Shown: positions 35,150 through 45,408 of the stretch, piece by piece
Layout: the number at the start of each line of letters is the position of its first letter
How positions within the stretch are numbered: position 1 is the stretch's first letter
Assembly: GCA_022828595.1 (NCBI GenBank)
Contig: JAKGHH010000001.1
Coordinates: 69,374,401-69,438,400 of the forward strand
Direction: 5' to 3'
Origin: Nelumbo lutea
Lineage: Eukaryota > Streptophyta > Magnoliopsida > Proteales > Nelumbonaceae
DNA length: 64,000 nucleotides
Made by a program: the position numbers and the translations under genes
The notes under the pieces: model-generated
What the model saw: the letters and a program-made list of their open reading frames with translations, nothing else
Database searches by the model: none
Told to the model about the DNA's origin: nothing

Positions 35150-36035
35150 TGACATGTAACTTTAATAATAACAGGAGTGTAAATGAAGATACACTTAGGA
35201 TTAGAGACCAAGAGATAAATCAATGTGACCATTTCCAGTACGTTGGTTCAATAATTCATAACAATGGACAGATTGAGGAGGATATCACCCAAATAATTAG
35301 AACATGATGTGCAAAATGGAGGGGTGCATATGGACTTTTATGTGATAGGCAGATACCACTTAGATTAAAGGGAGTTCTATAAAACAGTTGTAAGGCCTAT
35401 GTTGTATGGAGCGAAGTGTTGGATAATCAATAAACAACATGTCCAAAAAATGAGTGTGGCAGAAATGTGAATGCTAAGACAGATGAGTGGAAAACTAGAA
35501 AGGATAGGATTAAGAATGAAGTCATCCGTAGGAACCTAGGAAGGGTGCATCTGGAATTTTATGTGAAAAGCAGATACCACTAAGATTAAAAGGAATTCTA
35601 TAAAACAGTTGTAAGTCCATCTTATGTTGTATGGAGCAGAGTGTTGGGCTGTCAAGAAACAACATGTTCAAAAAAATGAGTGGCAGAAATGTGAATGCTA
35701 AGACGGATGAGTGGAAAAAATAGAAAGGCTAGGATTAGGAATGAAGTCATCTGTAGGAACCTAGGAGTAGCTCCAATAGGTGATAAAATGAGAGAGTAGA
35801 CTAAGATGGTTTTGTAACATGCATAGAAGATCAATAGCTCCAATTAGAATAAGTGATCTGTTACAAGTTGAAGGGGCTAGAAGAGCTAGGGGTAGAGCAA
35901 AAAGGACATGGGTAGAAGTAGTTAGAAATGATTTAGACACTAATAATTTAACAATGGATATGGTGTTAGATAGAATGGATTGGTGAAACAGGATTCATGT
36001 AGCCAGATCCCATATAGTTGGTTAAGGCATGGATG
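35150..36035 (+). mobile_element. RTE-clade LINE, 3' end of ORF2
   Basis: Plus-strand reading gives QYVGSIIHNNGQIEEDIT, LLCDRQIPLRLKGVLYKTVV, KQHVQKMSVAEM, then VAPIGDKM and GRAKRTWVEVVRNDL...WNRIHVA (with stops), the well-known C-terminal region of RTE-type reverse transcriptases in plants. It ends with a GATGATGATGAT run at about 36033-36046, a typical RTE simple-repeat tail. Stops and a tandem duplication make it non-functional. Confidence 0.8.
35323..35764 (+). repeat. 221-bp tandem duplication within the RTE fragment
   Basis: Units 35323-35543 and 35544-35764 both run from GGTGCAT through AGGCAGATACCACT / AGCAGATACCACT to GTAGGAACCTAGGA. They differ by scattered substitutions and small indels, so the duplication is old. 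Confidence 0.85.
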
Positions 36036-36454
36036 ATGATGATGATAAATAGTGTTTTCAGTTGGGTTTTGGCTCTAGACAATTGATTAAGCAAAAGACA
36101 ACTCCGGAGTTTTGATGTAAGTTGCAGTTTCTGGGCCTAATTCAAGCCAAGTTGAAATCACCATGAAGCAGTGCGTGCTCCAAGTTCTTCAAAAAGCATT
36201 TAACCTTCTCCAAGTCAATCCTCAGTTTAACATTTGACAAGGATTCTGTACTGTAGTTCTTATAAAAAGACTATTATATGTATGAATCATCAGCTACATG
36301 AATCCTGTTTTTCCATTCCGTTCTGTTTAAAAGAGGTATGTATATGTATCAATAAAACTTGAATTTATTTCTTCTTTCTTTTTAGTATGTACGTTATCTT
36401 GAGTTGTCAGGCTGAGCTAACATAATTTTTCAGTGGCACTCAGCTGACAATACC
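36036..36454 (+). other. 5' flank and likely 5' UTR of the mitochondrial ACP gene
   Basis: A donor-like AAAAGAG|GTATGTATAT at about 36336 and an acceptor TTTTTCAG at 36433 could bracket a short 5' UTR intron of about 98 bp. The transcript would then carry 21 nt from the acceptor to the ATG at 36455. The alternative is a much longer intron reaching to 28671. Confidence 0.35.
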
Positions 36455-37120
36455 ATGCGAAACGTAAGAAGCGCTATCCTAAGGCATGTTAGAGTTCCAT
36501 GTTCTGCAAAGCAATCATTGTTCATGGAAGAAGGGAATGCATTAGGCAGACTGAGACGTCATATGTGTGCAGTAACAACTTCCAGCTCTGATGATATAAC
36601 GACCCGAGTAATAGGACTGGTTAAGAAATTTGATAAGATAGATGCAGCCCAGGTAATTAGCTTCTACTTCTATTTTCTTCTGTATATCTGATCATTGTTA
36701 TTTATTTGTTCTCAGATGATAAGAGTCTAAAGGTAGCATAACCAATTGGATTGGGTTTGAGCCTTATTTGTTTGTCGAAACCATAATTCAACCAAGTAAT
36801 GTCGTGCTTCTAATATGAGACTGCAAGTTTAATTTTGATCGCAGCTTACCAACCAGCTTCATGCATGGCCCAGGGCAAAATTACAAAATGGACAAAGCTG
36901 ATTCCAATTGCATTTGAACTTTTAACAGGTTACTGAAACAGCTAGTTTTGAAAAAGACTTGTCCTTGGACAGCTTGGACAAGGTGGAGCTTATCATGGCC
37001 TTTGAGCAAGAATTCTCCATTGAGATCCCCGATGAGGCAGCAGATAAATTTACTTGCTGTGCTGATGTTGCCAAGTACATAGCATCTGGAGGTGGAAACA
37101 AGATTCCAGAAAATTCCTAA
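36455..37120 (+). CDS. mtACP3: Mitochondrial acyl carrier protein, mtACP3 type (complete)
   Basis: Small acidic carrier that holds growing acyl chains on a phosphopantetheine arm in mitochondrial fatty-acid (and lipoate) synthesis. Exon 1 is 36455-36652 (66 codons) and exon 2 is 36929-37120, joined by a GTAATT...TTTAACAG intron of 276 bp in phase 0; total 129 residues. The N-terminus MRNVRSAILRHVRV is basic and lacks acidic residues, as in a mitochondrial targeting peptide. The carrier domain starts at about residue 50 (RVIGLVKKFDKIDA). The modified Ser is S81 in DLSLDSLDKVEL. Helix III is seen in FSIEIPDEAADKF, followed by TCCADVAKYIASG. The CC in TCCADVA and the sequence around it point to the mtACP3 type and not mtACP1; this subtype is from memory. 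No break is seen. An AG acceptor just upstream at 36433 implies an intron in the 5' UTR. Confidence 0.93.
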
Positions 37121-37595
37121 TGGCTGGAAATTTCTTTTCAGTCCTATATATTAGGACTTTTCAGGTGTTACCATAATCTTGTCCGACAAATAACAGTGTA
37201 ATCGTCGTTTAAGCACTCACTATGATTCTTAAAAAATACTTTCATATCATTTATTCATGGATATTGTCCATGTGACCAACTTTCTCCTTGTTCCAACGAC
37301 CTGTTCTGTAGCTACATTACTTGATTCTTTGATAGGGTTCAGGTCCGTTCGAACCTGAACTGGGAAATATCTCTGTCTGGCTTTCCTCGAGATCGGCTTC
37401 AGTGCAAGGTCCGTTCCAACAGCCTTTACAGCCTTGCACGGGGAAATATCTGTCTGGCTTTCGGTATCTGTTTCATTTGCATTTTCTTTAAGAGCTTAAA
37501 ACTATGGAAGCAATGTAATTCAAAATTGCTAATAAACCCAAGTTTCTCTTGCCCGTGGATACTTGTTCCAATGGGTTCTCTCTTAGTGCCATGCA
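37121..37595. other. 3' UTR and flank of mtACP
   Basis: Begins with the presumed 3' UTR. The tract 37335-37465 holds two direct repeats of GGGAAATATCT...CTGTCTGGCTTTC, a piece of the dispersed ACAGCCTTGCA repeat also seen near 21186. No gene. Confidence 0.4.
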
Positions 37596-37790
37596 AGGTT
37601 CAAAATATCGATACAGAGCAATACGTCCTATCGGCATGTCAGCCTGTATTGGTACTGTTTTTTTTAGGGGTTGGTCTATCCTCTGAATCACTCGTTGACC
37701 CGAAACACCTTTTGTAGGGGTATATAGGAAAACCTCTGATACGATTCGTATTGGCCAATATAAGCTGATATGTGATGATATTTTGAACCT
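37596..37790. mobile_element. MITE, 195 bp, perfect 14-bp inverted ends
   Basis: AGGTTCAAAATATC at 37596-37609 is exactly inverted at 37777-37790 (GATATTTTGAACCT). The interior has TGTCAGCCTGTATTGGTA / TATTGGCCAATATA pieces. No convincing target duplication, so the superfamily is open. Confidence 0.75.
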
Positions 37791-38525
37791 CGCTGCTATG
37801 AAAGCTCCAACTGCGAATGAGAATCAGAACAATAAAACAGCTCTAGAAACCGCTCATTTTCCTTGTTTACGAGTGAGTTCTTTTTTGTTTCCGAACTCCA
37901 AATAAAATTGAAGACGCAACTCAAATTGTAAATCGTTAGAATTGTCATTACTTGAGCTTTCACATTACAATTCTCTCTTAGACCAGGACTTATCAACGTC
38001 AAATTCTTCCTGTAGTTCAAATTATCGTAATGCCCTAAGTACGGAATATTTTCATCAATGATGTACAGAAACAGAATCATATCTGAACCTCTAATATATG
38101 CCACTATGCATATATTTGTTTGTGGGTATGTCTAGAGATTGCAAATTTGAATACCCATCTAACCAAGAACCTTATTGTCACCATCACATTGGCAGATTTC
38201 ATAGTTATAATAGGAGGTCGACGTTTCAGTCCAATTCTGATTCTTTCTTCTAATTTTAGGTTTTAAAACCAATTCTTTAGAAATTGAAATGAAAGGATTC
38301 AAAAAAAAAAATCTATTGTAACCTTTTATATTTTGCATCTTATCGAATTGTGAGCCAACCACATTCATAAATTATTGGAAAGCAACTTGTCATGTCCAAA
38401 CTTTGCCAGATCTGCAGTTTCTATCCCAAAACAAAAGCAATAAAACTTATATCACTGGAATTTGAGAAATTTTCTGTTGAATGAATCACATCTCTTATAT
38501 GATATGTCATGTAGGTGCATAAATA
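37791..38525. other. Spacer, no gene
   Basis: Short minus-strand frames only; nothing recognised. Confidence 0.35.
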
Positions 38526-39737
38526 GAGGCCGCGTTCTGCGCACCCGTGGGTGCACTGGACGCATGAACCTGCGAATGAGAATTTGACACGTTGACCAGG
38601 CCAATATTAACGTCTGTTTGAGCGTTAACGTGGTCTGGTCGGCTCAATTGGACGGTTCACGCGGATACGAACCGGTCTGGGACAAAGGACCTCATTTCTT
38701 CCTTTCTGTTTTCTTGAGAGCTCTTTCCACCGAACACTACCCATACAGCAAATCCTTCCTCCATCAGCGGCGATAGAGCTCTGGCGGTTCATTGACGACG
38801 ACAAAAAGACCTCCGGCGGTGACGTATTCTTCTTCTCCTCTTATCTTCTTCTTCTTCGACAAGTAACTTCGGTGGTAAGGCGAAGCTATTCAAGAGGGAG
38901 ACACCAAAGGTTCGAAAGAGAGTGTTTGTTTGCCCATAGCCCAGCTGCTTGCACTATGATCCTTGCCACGCACTCGGCGATCTCGCCAGCATAAAGAAGC
39001 ATTTCAGAAGGAAGCACAACAATCACAAGCAAGCACCTGGGTGTGTGGCTGTGCAGCTGCGCCTGAACGGTAAGGTCTCTGGTGTTTCCACTCCCTTGTC
39101 GACTGGAAGAAAAGCCGAACAGACTGCCACCGAGAACACTACGCCGTCTGAAACCCGAACTAGCACCTAGTGCTTGAACGGTGATGTCTCTGGTGTTTTG
39201 AAATGGTAAGGTCTCTGGTGCAAAGGCAAACCTTCTATTACTCCTCCATTGTCGCCCCGAACTAGCGCCTAGCACTACCTGAATGGTAAGGCTTCTGATG
39301 CAAAGGAAAACCCTCTATTCGTCCTCATCGCCCATGAAAATGTGATGGCATGGACTTCGGCTTCTTCCGGCCATAATTTCTGGATGGATTTATAAATTAC
39401 GGCTTTAGCTTCTTCAGGGCTTCAAAAATCAAAAATCAAATTCCATAGAGAGAAGAACACATTGCCACCAGAGGTCTCATTGCCACTGTCGATCAACCAC
39501 CGGAACTCTATCGCCACCAGTGGAGGAAGGGTAGGGCTCGGTGGAAGGAGCTCTCGAAGGGAAACAAAATCGAAGAAATTTGTCTATGTTCCAGAACACG
39601 AACCGGTTTATTTTCGCGTGACCATCCGATTGAACCGATCGGAGCATGTTAACGCTCAAACGGACGTTAACATTGGCCTGATCAACGTGTCATTTTCTCA
39701 TTCGCAGGTTCACCACGGGTGTATGGAACGCGGACTC
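38526..39737. mobile_element. Pack-MULE-like element with captured zinc-finger gene fragment
   Basis: Long terminal inverted repeats: 38526-about 38690 and about 39584-39737. They pair from GAGGCCGCGTTC / GGACTC end inwards through GAACCTGCGAATGAGAA, GACACGTTGA, CCAGGCCAAT and TTTGAGCGTTAAC. No transposase is encoded. Between the arms is GC-richer sequence, including a clear piece of an INDETERMINATE-domain gene (separate entry) and direct repeats of GGTAAGGTCTCTGGTG. Long arms plus a host-gene piece are the hallmark of Pack-MULEs. A 9-bp target duplication could not be found (GCATAAATA left, TTAATTGGT right), so the Mutator label is an inference. Confidence 0.7.
38901..39032 (+). pseudogene. 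Captured IDD C2H2 zinc-finger fragment
   Basis: Plus-strand codons 38901-39032 read TPKVRKRVFVCP, a TAG stop at 38937, PSCLHYDPCHALGDLASIKK and HFRRKHNNHKQ. This matches the second zinc finger of the plant INDETERMINATE-domain (IDD) family, whose hallmark is CPEP(S/T)C..HDPSRALGDLTGIKKHF.RKHGEK. The zinc ligands C, C, H and H are all present. The stop sits where the family has Glu (GAG to TAG). The other ID-domain fingers are absent, so this is a gene piece and not a gene. Confidence 0.82.
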
Positions 39738-40352
39738 TTAATTGGTTTTTTTGAGAATAAAAGGAAAGAGCAGGTCCTTGTTGTCTTATGCAGAAGCTTT
39801 CACAGGCCCCCACCCCAAAACCTTGCTGTATGTTGGGAGTTGGGATGGTCACATTGCTTCATATGGGTCTCATCTGCGTTAATGGGTGAATGTTCAAAGT
39901 AGGAATACCGCAACCATCATTTACAGCAGAGGTACAAAAACATTCCCCAACACAGTGGCGCATGGTCCCCCTCTTGAATCATCCACGATGAGAATGGGGA
40001 ATGGGGAATGGGGAATGGGGAATGGGGAAGGGACATCCCCGAGTTTCATTTCCCAACATGAGTCGTAGAGACTCCATGCTCTAGTCAAGATGACGAGCTT
40101 CTCCAAGTTCACCTTCCGTAGTCAACATCTCTGTACAAGTAAAGCCATAAGCAAAAGCGCGTCTACTTTTTGAGCTTTTCTTCTATAATCTAAGGGAAAA
40201 AAAAAAAAAGATATGGTGTTTTCTTATTCTCATCACACAAAGGCATCCTTCTACCCGTGTCCACCTGCTTGCACTTCGCAGGGTGTGGGTGATGAGACGT
40301 ATCACGTACGCCAATCCAAGACGTATCACGTACCTTCTTTAATCAATCCTAA
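39738..40352. other. Spacer holding a G-rich repeat
   Basis: Apart from the G-rich tract (next entry) I see no gene. Short frames here lack domains. Confidence 0.4.
39993..40032 (+). repeat. AATGGGG minisatellite, G-quadruplex candidate
   Basis: Five consecutive 7-bp units AATGGGG plus AAGGG. Four or more G4 runs separated by AAT meet the usual G-quadruplex pattern. Confidence 0.88.
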
Positions 40353-40598
40353 GACTGTATTTGGTTGCAATACAAATGAATTTATTCTGATGCAAAACTG
40401 TAGCAGTGCAAATGATTCGACTGTAAATTCTGAATTATTTTTGTTTCAAATTTTAACTTATTTTATTTAATTGCATTACAAATGAAATAAATTAAGGCAT
40501 GAAGTATAATAAAACAAAACCCAAAATAAAATTAAATGAGAATATACATTTTTTATTTGTACTATGTAAATAAAATTGCACTGCAACCAAGTACAGTC
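40353..40598. mobile_element. PIF/Harbinger-like MITE, intact copy, 246 bp
   Basis: Ends GACTGTATTTGGTTGCA and TGCAACCAAGTACAGTC are inverted. Flanks are TAA and TAT (one change). The inside (TGCAAATGA, TAATTTTGTTTCAAATTTTA and so on) matches the split MITE at 15492/19663. Confidence 0.75.
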
Positions 40599-40784
40599 TA
40601 TCCCACTAATTAAGAAACAAAAATTCTAACAAGAAACAACAAGATTTGTATATGGGTTTGGTCATCAAACGAAAATCAATTGACACCTTTCTAATTTAGA
40701 GTGTAGTTTTGTGGTTTGATTTGGGAAGTTCGGGTGTTTTTGTATGTCTTGGTATTACCCTAGTATGTTACATTATATAACAAA

Positions 40785-40960
40785 AGCTGGGCAATTAGAT
40801 GGTGGAGATAAGAGTAAGCTTCGTGAACTGTTACCAGTTGAAGGGGATAGAACTTTGAAGAGATGAAAGAAGCTTGAAAAGGATTTGCACTGAACAAGAT
40901 TCATCTTGGACCCCACTCCATATATAGTTGGGACGTGGCTTAGATGGTGATGACGAGATA
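40785..40960 (+). mobile_element. RTE-type LINE 3' tail fragment
   Basis: CTGTTACCAGTTGAAGGGGATAG ... TGGACCCCACTCCATATATAGTTGGGA ... GATGGTGATGACGA resembles the end of the RTE element at 35850-36046 (CTGTTACAAGTTGAAGGGGCTAG ... CATATAGTTGGTTAAGGC ... GATGATGATGAT). Short and decayed. Confidence 0.55.
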
Positions 40961-41109
40961 ATTTTCTAGTTACAGATTCTTTTATCACTTGAAGATCTTT
41001 TTGTGCAAGCTTAAGAAACCAACACGTCTACAGATCCCTCCCAAACCTTCCCTCCTTTTGTTTTATACCTAACTGGATTTAATTTAACCAATTGGGATGA
41101 AGTTGCACC

Positions 41110-41328
41110 GTTTTAAAACCGCACAATGAATCGGTTAGGGGTCTGGTTTTCTGGTTGAACGGTCCAACCATTTAAACCAAATGAATGACCCATTCAAACG
41201 GTTTAACCATCCAAGTCAATAATTTGCCGACCAAATCAACAATTCTAGGGTAAAATGGAACCAATCATCTGATCGGCTCCTGATTTTTCTGGTATGACCG
41301 TCCGATCCAATCCAATTTTAAAAACCAT
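41110..41328. repeat. Short interspersed repeat, copy 2 of 3
   Basis: Bounded by GTTTTAAAACC and ATTTTAAAAACCAT with CGGTTNAAC-type words inside; see the copy at 10886-11133. Confidence 0.55.
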
Positions 41329-41409
41329 GTACTTAAGTCTAAAATTAAAAGCTCCAAGAGTCTCTTTTTTTTTTAAGTCTCATCTTCTCAAAAAAAAAAA
41401 ATCCATACT

Positions 41410-42176
41410 TGATGAGAGCGGATTTGACCCTCCAATGATATTGTGACACATGGCACCTCAGAACAACTGGGTGACACCTGGAACCACTTTGGCAACAACT
41501 TGCCTTAGCCAAGTTGATGGTGTCCCACCACAGGCACGGCCCGGCACAGGCGCGGCCTGGCCCTGGCGCGACTTGGCAGCCTGGCCCAGGCGTCGACCTA
41601 GCGACCTGCGAGGTGTGCTCCCCAACAAATTCGGCATGCATATCCTAACACTCCCATGATCTTTGGAAGTTAGCCCACGTGCCGAACGATCCGAAGGGTG
41701 GCCAACGTGCATGGCAGTTACCTCCAAGAATCTCGAACCACTTAAATGACCTCGCAGAAATCTCGGATATGGTCCGTGAAGCCTACGCCAAACAATGCCT
41801 ATATAAAGGCACCAACCCCAATGGCAAGGGGGCAAGCAAGCAAGTCTCTAAAGAGCAACGAAGCTCATCAATCCAGCTCGCCACCCGCTCAGCCGGGCAC
41901 CTCACAAGTAGCTCGGCACCTAGTCAGCCCAGCACCTCACAAGCAACTCGGCACTTGGTTAAACCGGCACCTCACAGGCAGCTCGCCACCTGGTCAGCTC
42001 GGCACCTCATAGGCAGCTCGGCACCATAGTCAACTCGCCACCTAGCCTGCCCAGCTCGACTCAGCTCAGTAGCCAAAGTTCTCCACTTCAACCTGAGTCG
42101 TCGACCACTTGGAAGCAGACCAAATGACGAGATACTTAGCCAAAAAATCGATACATCAATAAAAATTGATTCATCA
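41410..42176 (+). mobile_element. Solo LTR (767 bp), related to the 15.6-kb element
   Basis: Runs TGATGAGAGCGGATTTGACC...ATTGATTCATCA and is flanked by ATACT on both sides (41405-41409 and 42177-42181). No interior. It shares the GGCACCTCAGAACAACT, TGGTGTCCCA and GGCGCGACCTGGC blocks with the LTRs at 15636 and 31753, and has GGCAGCTCGCCACC repeats near 41880-42050. Confidence 0.88.
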
Positions 42177-42181
42177 ATACT

Positions 42182-45098
42182 TACCAAGAAGGTTTCATAA
42201 TATTAGCAAAGGTGTGTCAGAACATGGAGAACAGTGCTGGTGGACTAAATCTAAATGTTTTCACACTTTTTATATCCTACACGTACTACATGCATGTAAT
42301 AGCTTAACCCTTTTATATTTTTTTTATATGCTAAAGAAGAAAATACTAAACAAATATAAAGCTTTGATTTTTGCTCTAAATAATGGTTGGGAAAGAGCTG
42401 TTCAGTATTTTCTAACGCTGAAGTGGCAATACAGTCTATACAATCTCAAGGGAAAGAGCTACATTGGAAACATAATGGCATGACGAACCAAATTTTAGCA
42501 GTTTATGAAGGTTTTGTGAACCTTAAATATATTTATATTTTTAGAACCTTCAACAAGCCACTCATATATCTATATTATATACAAAAGTGTAGATGTAGTG
42601 TGAAACTTTTTTTGAACTAAAATTATCCTTTATTTCTTTGTTTGATAAAGGGTATAAAAGTGATTTTATTATAGCTTTAGCGCCAAATTTTATGGCTACT
42701 AAAATGCCCTTATTTGTATATTTAATCCATCTCTAATTGTAAGGGTTGAAAATGTTACTTCAATTGTTACTTTCCACCTCATTTAATCTCCTATCATTAA
42801 GTCTTATACTTAAAGTATTAAATCTCATTTTCTCTTATTAAATCATATATTTAAGTTTTTTTCACTAATAAATGCTATCAAGTAGATCCATGTCAATATT
42901 TTTAACAATACCAACCTGTATATTTTAAAACTGTCTCAAAAATAAAACCATTCTTTATCCAAATTGTGGCTAAATTCAACCATTCGAATCAAATTGATCA
43001 ACCTATGAAGTCATAGTTAGGTAATAAAATTTTTAAAAGAGAAATAAATATAGAAAATTACAAAATTTTAGAAAAAAAAATAGATACGTTTATGATATTT
43101 TTATTAATCAAATTAAAAAAAATAAGTGTAATAAACAAGAATTATTTTTATTGATAATGAAAATGAAATACATAATTTATAGGGATAAATAGACTGTACT
43201 CCCCCTTAGAAATCTGAAATTATAGTCACCTCCTAGTAGCCTTCCCCCTTTATAAACCACATCCTGCCCGTGGATTTGGCATCGATCCACAGTCAGGATT
43301 CATTCCACCCCCTAGGGTGGAGCTAAGATTTCTAAGGGTGGACTGAACAATTAAAACCCCTAATTTATAACTGACCAAAAATGAAATATAAAAATTAATA
43401 ATAAATAGTTTAATTTTTGTGTTAACCTTTAATGTCATAAATAAATAATAAAATTAATAAAATATAAAAATAAAAATAAAATAAAATAAAAAATACATAA
43501 AATTTGCTACAAAAAACGTACAAACACATGTATAATATCATATATTTATCATATTAAACAAAAAGTAAGTGTTACATATCAGAACTATTTTTGCACACAA
43601 AAATACAAAAAAATTATAGAAAAATTTGAACACATCTATAATTCTATATTTGCACTACTATTAAAAATATGAATAAGATTGTGGAACTTTCTTTTCATCA
43701 AAATACTCATTTTTGAATTTAGTCCCTATTTAATTGGAAGGTTTAAATTGAAAACTGAACTACTACTTTTCACTTCATTCAATTCTCTCTATTTAAATCT
43801 TACATTTTTTTTTATAAATGAACAAAAGAAAAAATATAAAACACTACAAAGAGAATAATCTAGCCGAACAGGTAGGCCTAACAACAATACTTGAAACTTC
43901 ACAACTTGATCTGATCACATATTTGGATAAGGTGTTTATGCAATCAGATTTGGATTTTGTAATCTGCATCCGACTAATAATAATAAACAAAAAAGTATAT
44001 AAACAAAAAAATATATATGAAATACATAAAGTTATAAAAAAATTAGATTGTCACGTGCATACTTACTAATTAGCACAAAAAGCCAAATATTTTGATGTTC
44101 ACTTTTGTTAGTGGGAACTTATTTATATATCCATATTGAGAGAATATCCCTTGCTGTATTTGAATGAATTCATAGGGAAAGAGAAGAACTCATATGTGTG
44201 TGTGTGATTGGAGAGTTGCCTATCTCATTTCTATGGTGATTATAACTGGACTACGAGCCCATTTGGGAGGGATTAGCTTCATCTTCATATGTAGCTGTTT
44301 TGGGTTCTACCTCCTATATGTCATGGACCGATTAAATAAGTGTACAATGATTTGGCTCTGAACAAATTTTAACCAACATTGCTTATATACAGTTCAGTAG
44401 GCTTTTCTGAATGCCCCCTTACTAAAGCCAAAGGCCAATGCATGAAAAATTGAAAACTTCTCAAACGGCACTCTTGTCTTCTAGTTATAGCCGTATAGGT
44501 AGAGGTGAGCCTAAGCGAGCTGTGTAGATCTCATGCCTATAAGAGAACTTTAGGGAATAGCTTATGTGTTCTGTCCCAACTACCTCCTAAGGCCCTGCCC
44601 TAAAGGACCAGGAAAGGTACTACCGTCTAAGCTTTTAATTAAAATTAATATTATCAGAAGAAAGTTTTCATAATATAAAATAAAATTTACTTTTAAAATG
44701 ATTTAGTTTACTTGGATATTCGAAATACATGTACATAAAAAGAGCACCTTGTCGGAGAAGAAGCTGCCTTTCTTAAATGTTGTTTGAATATTATATTTGG
44801 TGCTTTAATACTAAATTAATCTATTTGTGGCTCGGACCATCTATGTACGAATAAGAGATTAAAAAAGAGACCTAGTGGTGGTGAGTGTTGGTGACCCACC
44901 CATTAATTGTGTTATTGAAGACAATGCGTAAATTTTATGTCCCCACTCTTTTCATAAAGTACATTGCAATTTCATTCCATTTTATTCAAATAATTAAATC
45001 TCAAACGCCTCATCTCAAAAATAAATAAATAAATAATGCGGGGGAAAGAAATTATGGAAAAAAAAAAACATTATTTACTATTTTTTGTGATATTTACC
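42182..45098. other. Long AT-rich spacer, no gene
   Basis: Nearly 3 kb with no convincing gene. AT content is high around 43000-43650, with a (TG)n run at about 44193-44206 and short tetranucleotide repeats (AAAT) near 45020. Several short frames exist but none shows a domain. Confidence 0.45.
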
Positions 45099-45408
45099 AA
45101 TGTTTTAAAAAATGATTCAGAACTGGAACCGTTTACCCATCAATTTTTGGGTTGATGGTTCGATCATCCTGTCCAAATGAATGGCCTGTTCTGATAAAAT
45201 AAACTAAAAAAATAAAATTAAAAAAAAAGGCTAAAAATTAGTGAACAGGTCAACGGTCGACCACCCAGATCAATAGATTGTTGATCGATTCAGCAGTTTT
45301 TAGCTAGAAACCGAGTTTAGAGTAAAACAGAATCGGTTGCTTAGATGGACAATTCTCGGGCCAAACGGTCTAATCGTCCAATTCAACAGCGATTCGAAAA
45401 CCATAATA
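45099..45408. repeat. Short interspersed repeat, copy 3 of 3
   Basis: Starts AATGTTTTAAAAAA and ends near CGAAAACCATAAT, with GATTCAGAAC / AACGGTCTAATCG blocks that match copies at 10886 and 41110. Confidence 0.55.

Noticed and set aside
37330..37465. Possible second gene fragment downstream of mtACP
   Set aside because: It is a short dispersed repeat (GGGAAATATCT...ACAGCCTTGCA) with relatives near 21186, not a coding piece.
38886..39275. Minus-strand 129-codon frame in the Pack-MULE-like element
   Set aside because: It is antisense to the IDD fragment and shows no domain; the repeated GASSGF words come from direct repeats in the element.
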